From: Ignavibacteriales bacterium
Lineage (GTDB): Bacteria > Bacteroidota > Ignavibacteria > Ignavibacteriales > Melioribacteraceae
Length of the DNA: 53,008 nt
NCBI GenBank assembly: GCA_003599395.1
Contig: QZJX01000100.1
Location: 1 to 53,008 of the forward strand
Reading direction: 5' to 3'
The first letter of the stretch is position 1, and the number at the start of each line of letters is the position of its first letter. The notes under the pieces are model-generated. The model searched no databases. It saw only the letters and a program-made list of their open reading frames with translations, and was not told where the DNA came from. This document shows positions 43,218 through 52,176 of the stretch, piece by piece. Position numbers and translations under genes: made by a program.

Positions 43218-44627
43218 TTAAGCCCCCTTATTAATAATTTCTAAAACTGTATTGATGATTTTGTCTATATCAAGCTCATTGGATAGTAATTCTATATATT
43301 CTTTAAGGTATGCATATTTATCTAAATTTTCCGATACAATTTTCATAATTCCTTGAGCAGCATAACCTGTGCTAGCAATTGGAATTATTGTTAATCCTAG
43401 TTTATCAGCGATTTCAAACTCATTGTAAACACCCTTTGCTTCTTTAACTTCCCCATTCACAATTTTATTACCAAACACAAAAATCGCAAAATTTGACAAT
43501 CCAATTATTTTTTTTCTATGACCCTTCCATATTTCTTGTGAATCTTCATCTTTTTCAATTTTTTGTGGAAATGGGTGAAGCTCAAAATGATTAGATACAT
43601 CTTGCTTGGTTGGATCTATTGCAAGTGATGCACCTTCAATCACGAAACCTCCGATACCTAAACCATAGCCAGAAATGATTTTGTTCCCATTTTGAACTAA
43701 TCTTTTAGATAAAGATTGTATGAAGGTTTTCGTTTTATTAATATCCCATTGATCGCCATATTCAAATGCACTCCCTGAAATAAATACATTATGTATTTTT
43801 AATCTATGTTCCAATTCTATTAGAAAACTTGTGATTTCGGAAAATTCATCTACAATGATAGGTTCCAAATAGTAGTATGATAAATCCTCAATTTGTAGTT
43901 GTTGCTTAATCTTTTGATACTCAAAATCTTCATCACTAGTGCACTCTTCTCTACTGATTTTTTTAACAAAATAATAATGTGTTCTAGAGTTTCTAGAAAG
44001 TTTTATTCTAATCTTTGCTAATAATTTTTCGAAATTAGGATCGCTAAAACTATATCCTATAAACAAAAAGGTTGATGAAACTAATTCTCCTATCAACTTA
44101 TCTATAAAAAAACCGCGATTTCCAGAAAACTCCTCATAATCGTCTCTAGTTAATACTGCGTCGTTTGGATTATTTGCATCTCCATGAATTTTGTATAAAA
44201 CCACATCGCGATTGTATATATTATTACTTAAGTCATCGTGATATATCTTCACATCCACGACTTTATTTAATTTTTTTAAAGTTCTTTCAATCAATAAGTC
44301 GTAATTTGTAGTCCAGTAATAACGAATGGGTAATCTGGATAAAACATCCATATCATTGCTATATTTATTATCTTCAAGAAATTTATTTTTAATTAATTCG
44401 TTTATATAGTTCCGGTTTTTCTTTTTATTATTATATGCGTATTGTACTAAAGCAATCATATCTGTTTCTTTTTTTACATCAAGTCCTAATTCTTCAACAA
44501 TTTCAGAAGCTAATTCTTTCCAATCTGGATAACCTGCTCCTTTCGATAATCCTGCTCCAGCAAAAACTGATAAGTTATTTCGTTTAATTTCTTCTAGTAA
44601 ATTTTTTAGTATTGCTTCTTTTTTCAT
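43218..44627 (-). CDS. thsA: Thoeris ThsA, SIR2-SLOG NADase
   Basis: The protein has 469 residues, close to the 476 of the Bacillus cereus enzyme. The SIR2 domain starts VFAGAGLSKGAGYPDW (21-36) and keeps TTNYD with Asn108 and KIHGD with His148, equivalent to the known catalytic Asn/His with a constant offset of four. The C-terminal SLOG/STALD domain is at about 285-440 (VFISGSAFEYG, ISGYGLGIGGFVIEGA, FVFGN, GVYNEFEIADKLG). ThsA depletes NAD+ when the SLOG domain binds the ThsB signal, stopping phage at the cost of the cell. The ATG at 44627 follows GGGGAGAG. Confidence 0.96.
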   Translation of the reverse strand: MKKEAILKNLLEEIKRNNLSVFAGAGLSKGAGYPDWKELASEIVEELGLDVKKETDMIALVQYAYNNKKKNRNYINELIKNKFLEDNKYSNDMDVLSRLPIRYYWTTNYDLLIERTLKKLNKVVDVKIYHDDLSNNIYNRDVVLYKIHGDANNPNDAVLTRDDYEEFSGNRGFFIDKLIGELVSSTFLFIGYSFSDPNFEKLLAKIRIKLSRNSRTHYYFVKKISREECTSDEDFEYQKIKQQLQIEDLSYYYLEPIIVDEFSEITSFLIELEHRLKIHNVFISGSAFEYGDQWDINKTKTFIQSLSKRLVQNGNKIISGYGLGIGGFVIEGASLAIDPTKQDVSNHFELHPFPQKIEKDEDSQEIWKGHRKKIIGLSNFAIFVFGNKIVNGEVKEAKGVYNEFEIADKLGLTIIPIASTGYAAQGIMKIVSENLDKYAYLKEYIELLSNELDIDKIINTVLEIINKGA

Positions 44628-44669
44628 TTTCTCTCCCCTAAAATACAATATTTTAAACATGTACTATAA

Positions 44670-44697
44670 ATTATCATTTTGATGCATTGGTCAGCAA
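44670..44697 (-). promoter_or_regulatory. Candidate thsA promoter
   Basis: On the - strand, TTGCTG (44692-44697), a 16-nt spacer and GATAAT (44670-44675). Confidence 0.6.
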
Positions 44698-45097
44698 ATT
44701 TTCTAATATATGTCATCATTAAGTAGGAGTCATACTCTTTGTCTCTACTAATCAAATCTAGCACCAGTTCAATATCCCAGACCTACCCTATATCAATTGA
44801 CTTGTCTTAGAAATTCAGTTCGTAATCACATCACCCCTTGGATGTATTTGGATATCCCAAACGATGACTTGACTCAAACAGTAACTCCTATACTACTTAC
44901 ACTATTTAATACACTCATTTTATCGCTTAAATAGGCTGTTTTTCGCTATATTTTGCGATTAACCAAACATCTCTTTGGTGTCGTTATTGTTATATGAACA
45001 AAAATTCCCCAAACACCCCTAATAAAGTTAACATCGATGCAAAACATTCTATAGGTTATGAATACTGATAATATCATTATATATCTATAAATACTAT
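44698..45097. other. Gene-free interval at the right edge of the defence island
   Basis: It holds copy 2 of the diverged repeat (44769-44832) and otherwise no coding frame with an RBS. This is the likely junction with chromosomal genes. Confidence 0.5.
44769..44832 (+). repeat. Diverged defence-operon repeat, copy 2
   Basis: TCAATATCC (44769-44777) and TTCGTAATCACATC (44819-44832), spaced 50 nt against 49 nt in copy 1, about 140-205 nt upstream of thsA. Confidence 0.55.
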
Positions 45098-45120
45098 AAA
45101 AACAGGGCGTATCCGCCCTA
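45098..45120 (-). terminator. Terminator of the purine nucleoside phosphorylase gene
   Basis: AGGGCG (45104-45109) with CGCCCT (45114-45119); the - strand tail is GTTTTTAT. About 50 nt past the stop. Confidence 0.82.
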
Positions 45121-45169
45121 TTCGTCATAATTTTGTCACTTTTTACTTTCATTCATTTTCATTTGCAAT

Positions 45170-45988
45170 TCATATCTTCGCCACTAAAGATTTCACTATC
45201 TTCCCGAATGACACCCTCACATCTTTTGCTACATCAAGCACTTCTTGATGTGATAACTTTTGAGGAAGTATCCCTGATGCCATATTGGTTAAACACGAGA
45301 TCCCCAACACTTCCATACCTGCATGAACTCCAACAATCGCTTCCGGTACCGTAGACATCCCTACTGCATCCCCACCCAAAACTCGGATCATCTTAATCTC
45401 TGCAGGTGTTTCATACATAGGACCTGTCCACCAAGCATAGACACCTTCGCGTAAAGTGATTCCTAAATCTTTTGCTATATCTTTAGCGATCTCTCTCAAT
45501 CTCATAGAATACACTTCGGTAGCATCCGGAAATCTTACCCCCAATTCACTTAAATTCTTACCTATTAATGGATTATTCCCTGTTAAATTGATATGATCCG
45601 TGATCAACATCAAATCCCCTGGTTTAAAACTAGTATTAATCGCGCCACACGCATTGGTTAGTATTAACTTTTCAACACCCAAGAGTTTCATGACTCTGAC
45701 AGGAAATGTAATCTCATCTAAAGTATAGCCTTCATAGTAATGATATCTTCCATTTAAGAGAACCACCTCAACCCCATTCAGTTTACCAACCACAAGTTCT
45801 CCTTTATGTCCTTCTGCGGTAGGTTTGACAAAATGAGGAATCTCTTCAAATGAAAAATGAATAGCATCTTCCATCTCTTCTGCTAATACTCCTAAACCAG
45901 AGCCTAAGATCAAACCAATTTTGGGTCTTTTATTTGTTCTTTTTAAGATAAAGTTTCTTACTTCTAGATAATCTTTCATTTCAAACAT
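45170..45988 (-). CDS. punA: Purine nucleoside phosphorylase (trimeric, low-molecular-mass class)
   Basis: The protein has 272 residues, the usual family length. Motifs are GLILGSGLG (phosphate loop), GHKGELVVGKL, LLNGRYHYYEGY (phosphate-binding His), LILTNACGAIN (purine pocket), GPMYETPAEI (catalytic Glu) and VGMSTVPEAIVG...LTNMASG (substrate binding). It splits inosine or guanosine with phosphate to base and ribose-1-phosphate in purine salvage. VYAWWTGP replaces the common VYAGLTGP. ATGs at 45988 and 45979 both have usable GAGG sites; the upstream one is given. Confidence 0.95.
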   Translation of the reverse strand: MFEMKDYLEVRNFILKRTNKRPKIGLILGSGLGVLAEEMEDAIHFSFEEIPHFVKPTAEGHKGELVVGKLNGVEVVLLNGRYHYYEGYTLDEITFPVRVMKLLGVEKLILTNACGAINTSFKPGDLMLITDHINLTGNNPLIGKNLSELGVRFPDATEVYSMRLREIAKDIAKDLGITLREGVYAWWTGPMYETPAEIKMIRVLGGDAVGMSTVPEAIVGVHAGMEVLGISCLTNMASGILPQKLSHQEVLDVAKDVRVSFGKIVKSLVAKI

Positions 45989-46020
45989 CCTCTATCCCTC
46001 GTTTCCTGATCAACATTTCT

Positions 46021-46689
46021 TTATGTGTTTGCTTTCTTCTTTTTCCCACTAGGTGTAATATCTATGCCATCCATCCCTGATAAAGCTTCACCTTCACTTA
46101 AGACAATTAACACAATGATACTGATTAATAGAAATGCTCCCAAACTTACCCATGCCATCTCTTTACTCAAATCCTTAAGTGAATCTGTGACTGATATCAT
46201 TCCCACCATAAAGAAGTAGATGATATTTAAATAATAAAACGATAACCCACTAAACTCATCAACCGATAACCATAAGATCAATGAAACGATCAATGAAACT
46301 ATAATGATGATAGCTGTCATCCACTTGATATGTTTCTTCACTCTTTCCATGAATGTTAAGGCTAGAAACCCAGATAACATCAAAAGAGATACTATGATAG
46401 CAAACATAAAATCTTCAAATGCTAATGAATATTCTTTAAAGACATAATAAGCTGTAATCGATAAACCGACACCCATCATATTACTGATAAATGACAATAG
46501 ATAAAACAATCCGTGTCTTTTCCCAAACTGATAGATGATGATACCTACAATCATGAACCCAACACCGATGATGAGACCTAACCACTGGTTATGTCCTACC
46601 ATGTACTCAAACCCAACATAGATACTCATACTTGAAATGATCAAACCCATGACTGCAAATCCTAAAATCGTTAACCGTTTATATTCCAT
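46021..46689 (-). CDS. Multi-pass membrane protein, unknown
   Basis: The protein has 222 residues and seven hydrophobic helices from about residue 5 to 200, ending in a short basic tail (SGKKKKANT). The ATG at 46689 lies 4 nt after GGGGGA; an earlier in-frame start lacks a site. No family recognised. It lies 32 nt upstream of the phosphorylase gene on the same strand and may be cotranscribed with it. Confidence 0.75.
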   Translation of the reverse strand: MEYKRLTILGFAVMGLIISSMSIYVGFEYMVGHNQWLGLIIGVGFMIVGIIIYQFGKRHGLFYLLSFISNMMGVGLSITAYYVFKEYSLAFEDFMFAIIVSLLMLSGFLALTFMERVKKHIKWMTAIIIIVSLIVSLILWLSVDEFSGLSFYYLNIIYFFMVGMISVTDSLKDLSKEMAWVSLGAFLLISIIVLIVLSEGEALSGMDGIDITPSGKKKKANT

Positions 46690-46738
46690 AAATCCCCCGA
46701 CATACTTTATTAGTCTCATTATAACATTCAATGATAAG

Positions 46739-46768
46739 AAAAAGACTCTATCTTCGAAGATAGAATCT
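46739..46768 (-). terminator. Terminator of the DEAD-box helicase gene
   Basis: Near-perfect palindromic stem at 46743-46768 centred on TTCGAA; the - strand ends in TTTTTC. Confidence 0.9.
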
Positions 46769-46776
46769 TATGTGAT

Positions 46777-48258
46777 TTATCGTTTTCTGTCGTATTTACT
46801 ATTACTGTTCTTCTTAAAATCATAGAACTTATCACTTGTTTTCTTTGATTTTGGTGAATTGGGTTTTTGAGAAGACTTATTTGTTTCCTCTTTTTTAGGA
46901 CCTAGCTTTTCTTGTTTCTTGGAAGGATTGGTTGAAACATAATCCTTCGTGAAACGATTCAAGTCCATCGGTTTCTTCTCACTTGTTGAGGGTGAGGGTT
47001 TCGTTCTACTTGCCTTAGGTTGTTGACTTAAAGGTTTTGTTCTTGACCCTTGAGGTTGTTCTCTAAATGGCTTCTCTTGTTTTTTCTTGGGTTGTTCTTG
47101 TTTATTTCCATTGTCTTTAATCACCACATGAAAGGGTTGTTCAGTAACAAGAGGTATCGGCATTTGAATCAGCTTTTCAATCGCTTTAAGCAAATTCATC
47201 TCATCATGAGAACAAAATGAATAGGCTTCGCCTGATAACCCTGCTCTACCTGTTCTGCCCATTCTATGAACATAGGTTTCTGGTGTTTCCGGTAAATCAA
47301 AGTTGATGACATGAGACAGTTCATCAATATCGATCCCACGTGCTGCAATATCTGTAGCTACCAAAACTCTAAGTTTTCTATTCTTGAAATCTAAAAGGGC
47401 TTGTTGCCGCTTATTTTGCGATTTATTCCCGTGAATCGCATCCGCCTTAACACCATAAGCAATGAGTTCTTTAACAAGCTTATTCGCGCCATGTTTGGTT
47501 CTAGTAAAGACTAAAACAGAGACTAATTTAGGATTGACAAGAAGATCTAAAAGTAACTTAAACTTATCTTTTTTAGGGACATAATATAAGGACTGTTTGA
47601 TTTTATCGATCATCGCTTCAGGAGGGGTGACTTCAATTCTCACGGGATCTTTCAGTAAATCATTGGCAAGTTTTAAGATCTCATTTGGGATAGTTGCTGA
47701 AAAGAGCATCGTCTGTCTTTCTTTAGGAATTGTTGAGACGATCTTTCTCACATCGTTGATAAATCCCATATCGAGCATCCGGTCTGCTTCATCTAAGACA
47801 AAATACTCAATCGTATCTAAAAAGACGAGTTTTTGATTCATGAGATCAAGAAGTCTTCCTGGGGTTGCGATTAAGACATCAAGTCCTTTTTTTAAGGCGA
47901 CTTCTTGATTTTTTTGTGAAACGCCACCGTAGATGACTTCAGCTTTAATGTGAAGATCTCTGCTATAATTTCGAAAGCTTTCTTTAATCTGTTCTGCGAG
48001 TTCACGTGTGGGTGCGAGAACTAAAGCTTTGATTTCTCTTTTGGTATGCTCCTCAGTTCTTTTTTGATAAAGTGCTTGAATAATGGGAATAGCGAATGCT
48101 GCGGTTTTCCCTGTGCCTGTTTGAGCGCTGGCGAGCATGTCATGCCCTTTAAGTAAGACAGGAATAGCTTGTTCCTGAATGGGGGAAGGTTCTGTATATC
48201 CTTCGTAGGCGACTGCCTTTAAAATGGGGGATATAATCCCCAGTTGTTCAAATGTCAT
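46777..48258 (-). CDS. DEAD-box RNA helicase with long basic tail
   Basis: The protein has 493 residues. The order of motifs is complete: Q motif (FEQLGI...PSPIQEQAIP), motif I AQTGTGKT (45-52), PTRELAEQ, TPGRLLDL, DEAD (about 154), SAT, then VLVFTRTKHGANKL, VLVATDIAARGIDI and HRMGRTGRAG. The last 110 residues are Lys/Gln/Ser-rich and disordered, typical of CshA/CsdA-like or RhlE-like helicases that bind RNA non-specifically in ribosome assembly and mRNA decay. The leader is about 190 nt and has an attenuator-like hairpin. Confidence 0.95.
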   Translation of the reverse strand: MTFEQLGIISPILKAVAYEGYTEPSPIQEQAIPVLLKGHDMLASAQTGTGKTAAFAIPIIQALYQKRTEEHTKREIKALVLAPTRELAEQIKESFRNYSRDLHIKAEVIYGGVSQKNQEVALKKGLDVLIATPGRLLDLMNQKLVFLDTIEYFVLDEADRMLDMGFINDVRKIVSTIPKERQTMLFSATIPNEILKLANDLLKDPVRIEVTPPEAMIDKIKQSLYYVPKKDKFKLLLDLLVNPKLVSVLVFTRTKHGANKLVKELIAYGVKADAIHGNKSQNKRQQALLDFKNRKLRVLVATDIAARGIDIDELSHVINFDLPETPETYVHRMGRTGRAGLSGEAYSFCSHDEMNLLKAIEKLIQMPIPLVTEQPFHVVIKDNGNKQEQPKKKQEKPFREQPQGSRTKPLSQQPKASRTKPSPSTSEKKPMDLNRFTKDYVSTNPSKKQEKLGPKKEETNKSSQKPNSPKSKKTSDKFYDFKKNSNSKYDRKR

Positions 48259-48297
48259 GGTTTCTCCTTTATGATCATGAAATGGTGATGAACCAAC

Positions 48298-48330
48298 AAA
48301 AAAAGCGTTGGTAAAAAGCTATCCAGCGCT
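48298..48330 (-). terminator. Attenuator-like terminator in the helicase leader
   Basis: On the - strand, AGCGCTGG and CCAACGCT (complements of 48323-48330 and 48304-48311) form a stem with one mismatch followed by seven T, about 40 nt before the helicase ATG and about 120 nt after the predicted start. It could stop early transcripts unless overridden. A second hairpin, CCATCAAA/TTTGATGG, lies upstream in the leader. Confidence 0.65.
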
Positions 48331-48454
48331 TCATTGAATCATGTAAAATCTTTCAAAGTATCCTAAGGAGATCTATGTTCCAAACCATCAAAGATTTGAT
48401 GGGCGTTGATTTAACTTTCGTTTCCTTTTTTAACATCGTTTTTAGGAACACCTT

Positions 48455-48483
48455 ATCTTAACACAGATGACGCCATTACACAA
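48455..48483 (-). promoter_or_regulatory. Promoter of the DEAD-box helicase
   Basis: On the - strand, TTGTGT (48478-48483), a 17-nt spacer and TAAGAT (48455-48460) with TG one base upstream. Confidence 0.68.
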
Positions 48484-48552
48484 CCCATATCCCTCATTTA
48501 CCGATGAATGATTGCATTCTCTCGTATATTGACGTATCAAAAAATGAAAAAG

Positions 48553-48582
48553 AAATGACCTCATCCGAAGATGACGTCATTT
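48553..48582 (-). terminator. Terminator of the S41 lipoprotein gene
   Basis: AAATGACcTCATC and GATGAcGTCATTT pair over 12 of 13 positions (48553-48582). A/T-rich on both sides. Confidence 0.85.
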
Positions 48583-48594
48583 TTAATCTACAAA

Positions 48595-51500
48595 CTATCT
48601 CATATAGAAGAAATAATCAAGATCGCTGTATTGTGAATACACTTCAATATAATAGATTCCTTCTACAAGATCATAATGATACCCATTAAATAAACGAGTG
48701 CTATTGCCTTCACTATCATAAAGATAAGCGATGATCTTCGTAGAATCAACCACACTAAATTTATAATTACCGGGTGTGGTCACGTTCAAGATAAAGCAAT
48801 CCACATCATCTTCGTAATCCAAGCTACCTTCTGCGCGACCTTCATAATCAAAGGGAGGTGTAAATTGACGGTACATCTCTTCTGGGAAATCAGTTATTGC
48901 TGGATCTTGATCATCCGTGATATAAGGATTTAAATTGACGATAAAATGATAAACCTCATCTGCTAAAGAGATGTTTTCTCCAATCACGATGACATAAGAT
49001 CCAGGAATGAGTTCGATGATTTTATATCCATAATAGATTTTATAAATCATATCCCCTTGGCTATTATAGATTTCTGCGGATGCTGAATGTCCATCAACGA
49101 CATCGAATTCGATATGTTGATGTTCAGTAACTTCAAACGTATAATAATCCAAATCGCCATCTCTTTCAATGATAGCCTCAAAAGGAACACCAATCTCGAC
49201 GGGAATCTTATTATTTTCATCACTTAAATCCATCAGCATCTCCACATGGATATTGACGCTATAGGTATCTTCATGACTCAAGGTTTCAAACATAAAGTAA
49301 TGTGTTCCTGGTTCTAAGGTGAAAAGTTCACTTTCCCACTTGCAATCAGCGACTCCAGGTGAGGTAATCTCACACACCGTGACATCTTGATCTCTAAAAA
49401 ACTGTAGATCCACTTTTTGTTCTGTTGTGAATTGATAGATATCTCTATCCCATTTGGCTTCAAAGAGAACTGTCATATCACCGATGATTAGAGGTTCATA
49501 AGAGGCTTGAGTGAGCATTTTATCGCCACTCACATCACCTGATAAAGGAGTCGATTCAAATTTGATTGTATAGGAGCGACTCGACTCAACGTCTCGGTGA
49601 AACTTCACCATGTAGGTGCCTGGTTCAAGAAGTGCTTCTTCTCTTTCTGACATTAACAAATAATCTGCATTGTGATGATAGAGTCTTCCTTCACTATCGG
49701 CTATATAATAATCACTACTGACATAGGCATCACTGTAGATCTTGACTTTCATCGTTTGATCGAGAGTGAAGACAACCCATTCTTCATCATAAGGGAAATC
49801 ATAATAGAGTGTCACACTGGTGATTCCTTCCGTTAAGTGAATTTCAGTCCCACCAACGTTGTCATCATTCATGCGTGATAAACGAATGGAGTATTGAAAA
49901 TCAAGGCGATCTAAGTCAACTTCGATATAATAGACGCCAGGTTCTAATATATAGATGCCACTTCCACTCACACGATCTCCAGATTCATTATACATATTGG
50001 ATTCATTATCGGTATAAGACCCACTGACTACCGATAATTTATACGCATCGGTTTCTTCAATCATGACACGTAAATAATCGATATCTAAATCATTATGTTT
50101 GGTTGTGTAGTAGATTTGGTCTAAAGATAACGTAAACGTATCTTCACTCATTGCACTAGGTAATTCATCGACATAATCGACATAAATCACTTCATCCATC
50201 GTGATTCCATGATAGGTGTAATTCGCGGTAATTCTTATTTTAACCAGTTTCGACGTGACTGTGATCTGTTGATCGATTGCTACATCGAGTTCTGTGCTCG
50301 TTTGCGTGTAAAGAACGTGATCGGTTAATCCATCGATATATTCAAAGGTATAGGTGATTAAATCAAGATTAGAATTTGAAGCAGTGGTATCGATCAAGAG
50401 TTTAAACTCATTGAGCGTTGACTCGTTATCCACCAAAAAGATACCTATATTTTGATAAATCTTCATCGATTCTTCAATGTATTGATCTCGGTTATATAAA
50501 ACAGAAACTTCAACATGGGGCTTGACGCCATTTTCAATCATTTCATGGGCTTGGTTTAATAGAACCATCGGTGAAGAATAGGTCATAATCAGTTGATTGG
50601 GTAAAATCGTCGTTCTCACAGCAGCAGCTCCACCCAACGTTGATCTTCCAACAATGATTCCTAGATCCATATCTTTCACGATCGATGTGAAGACATTAGC
50701 AGCACTATAGGTTGCCTTTGTCGTAAGCACGATAAAGGGATTATCTACTTTTTTATCGACTGTGGATTCATAGGTCTCATGATAGATCACATCAGTTGTC
50801 GCATTCTTATAGGTAATCTCGATGGGATCATTGGTCATATAAGATAGTAGTTCAATCGCACTGATGATATACCCACCTGAGTTACACGTTAAATCAATGT
50901 AGATAGGTTTCCCTGGTTCTGCCGTACCAATTGTCTTTTCGAGTTGATCTTTGAGTTCCATCTTAAACGCATTCAGTTCTAAAATGTAATAATCACCATT
51001 GTCAATCCACTTAAAGTCCTGTGTTTCATAAAGCTCACAATGCTTCACATAGGCATTGACATATTCTCTGATTCTTGAATATGTGGTCGGAAATCCGGTT
51101 GGGTTGACATCTTCTCGGTCTAGACCAAAATCTAAGATTTGGGTATGAAGATCATCCATGAGAAGGACTTCATTGTAGAATGCATTATCAAAGGAGACAA
51201 ACGTACTCTTTTGATCAAGACTCTTATCTTCAAATTTTTCAAGATATGAGGTGACATGTTGAAAGTCTTTTAGTCCATAGAAGTAATCAAAAAGTAATGC
51301 ACTAAAACGGTAGGTAAAGTCAATCAAAGGTTGATCAGCCTCTTTACTCTCCAGTGTCGCGCGATCAATGATTTCAAGGAGTGTTGCTTCATCATCGATG
51401 ATATATAAACCATCTCCCATTTGATAGACATTCAAAGAGTAGCTCGTTAAGATGAGATTTGCGAGTTCTAAGGGAATATAATAAGATTCTTCTCTATATA

Positions 51501-52032
51501 AGATATCCATCCCATAGTCATTTAGATCAATCGTTAATCCCGCTGCATTATCGGATGTTTCAAATTCAGTCATCACAAGATCAGTCGTATAACTGAAATA
51601 ACCTGGTCTGCTTAATGCTTGGTAAAAATTGAAATCATCATAAATTAGAAGATTGAGTGTGGGATCTATGGATAAACTGTATTCATCAAAGATTTCTCCT
51701 TCATCAGCTCCATATAGGACTGCGGTTATGGTCAAAGAGGATCCTTTTTCTATTGAATATGTATTGATTCCTGGCGATAGAAGACTTAAAAATTCTTCAA
51801 CATCCACAAAAGAGATCCCTGGATAGCGATCATCTTTATGGGTATCAAAGAGCTCTGTATCAAAATTATACTCATTGATATAGTCATAGACTCTAAGTAT
51901 TTTTTTGATTTCCATATGTTCTTGATCATTTTGGATATCGACTGGAGTTTCAATGATATCTTCAGGATCTTTTTGGCATGATGAAAAAAAGAAAATCAAC
52001 ATGATGAGTCCTAATACTTTAATATATTTCAT
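48595..52032 (-). CDS. Large lipoprotein with S41 protease domain and tandem beta domains
   Basis: The protein has 1145 residues. The lipobox is FSSC (Cys19). Residues about 340-520 carry the S41/C-terminal processing peptidase core: IYIDLTCNSGGYIISAIELL, LTTKATYSAANVF with the probable catalytic Ser443, and GIIVGRSTLGGAAAV. The expected Lys should lie about 25 residues after the Ser; GRSTLGGAA has none, so activity is uncertain. From about 540 to the end, at least five beta domains of roughly 100 residues end in patterns such as EPGVYYIEVDLD, EPGTYMVKFHRD and VEGIYYIEVYSQ, like PPC (pre-peptidase C-terminal) domains. Surface-exposed processing or binding role. The RBS is AAGGGGGA. Confidence 0.82.
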   Translation of the reverse strand: MKYIKVLGLIMLIFFFSSCQKDPEDIIETPVDIQNDQEHMEIKKILRVYDYINEYNFDTELFDTHKDDRYPGISFVDVEEFLSLLSPGINTYSIEKGSSLTITAVLYGADEGEIFDEYSLSIDPTLNLLIYDDFNFYQALSRPGYFSYTTDLVMTEFETSDNAAGLTIDLNDYGMDILYREESYYIPLELANLILTSYSLNVYQMGDGLYIIDDEATLLEIIDRATLESKEADQPLIDFTYRFSALLFDYFYGLKDFQHVTSYLEKFEDKSLDQKSTFVSFDNAFYNEVLLMDDLHTQILDFGLDREDVNPTGFPTTYSRIREYVNAYVKHCELYETQDFKWIDNGDYYILELNAFKMELKDQLEKTIGTAEPGKPIYIDLTCNSGGYIISAIELLSYMTNDPIEITYKNATTDVIYHETYESTVDKKVDNPFIVLTTKATYSAANVFTSIVKDMDLGIIVGRSTLGGAAAVRTTILPNQLIMTYSSPMVLLNQAHEMIENGVKPHVEVSVLYNRDQYIEESMKIYQNIGIFLVDNESTLNEFKLLIDTTASNSNLDLITYTFEYIDGLTDHVLYTQTSTELDVAIDQQITVTSKLVKIRITANYTYHGITMDEVIYVDYVDELPSAMSEDTFTLSLDQIYYTTKHNDLDIDYLRVMIEETDAYKLSVVSGSYTDNESNMYNESGDRVSGSGIYILEPGVYYIEVDLDRLDFQYSIRLSRMNDDNVGGTEIHLTEGITSVTLYYDFPYDEEWVVFTLDQTMKVKIYSDAYVSSDYYIADSEGRLYHHNADYLLMSEREEALLEPGTYMVKFHRDVESSRSYTIKFESTPLSGDVSGDKMLTQASYEPLIIGDMTVLFEAKWDRDIYQFTTEQKVDLQFFRDQDVTVCEITSPGVADCKWESELFTLEPGTHYFMFETLSHEDTYSVNIHVEMLMDLSDENNKIPVEIGVPFEAIIERDGDLDYYTFEVTEHQHIEFDVVDGHSASAEIYNSQGDMIYKIYYGYKIIELIPGSYVIVIGENISLADEVYHFIVNLNPYITDDQDPAITDFPEEMYRQFTPPFDYEGRAEGSLDYEDDVDCFILNVTTPGNYKFSVVDSTKIIAYLYDSEGNSTRLFNGYHYDLVEGIYYIEVYSQYSDLDYFFYMR

Positions 52033-52070
52033 ATGTCCCCCTTAAAACAACAACGTTTGCGTTTGGTAGT

Positions 52071-52079
52071 ATTGTATCA
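52071..52079 (-). promoter_or_regulatory. Possible extended -10 element of the S41 gene
   Basis: TGATACAAT on the - strand without a good -35. Confidence 0.4.
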
Positions 52080-52176
52080 AAAAATCGTTTGAATGTCGTA
52101 AAATCTAAGAAAATAGAAAAAAGATCAACGTGATCTTCTTTCATTTTTGTTAAAAATGATTTAAGTTATAAATCAA

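Larger units (their letters stand above)
22797..44627. mobile_element. Defence island carrying a paired serine recombinase module
   Basis: About 22 kb in which nearly every gene is defence or mobility related: Thoeris, PHP-ATPase, recombinase pair with excisionase and winged-helix protein, M-S methylase, type I restriction, RmuC. The borders are inferred from the change to housekeeping content (purine nucleoside phosphorylase at 45170) and the terminators at 22598 and 45098. No attachment-site pair was proven, and the recombinases lie in the middle rather than at an end, as in cassette elements. Confidence 0.55.

Noticed and set aside
44946-45152. Short - strand open frame downstream of purine nucleoside phosphorylase
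   Set aside because: It spans the terminator at 45098-45120 and lacks a ribosome site.
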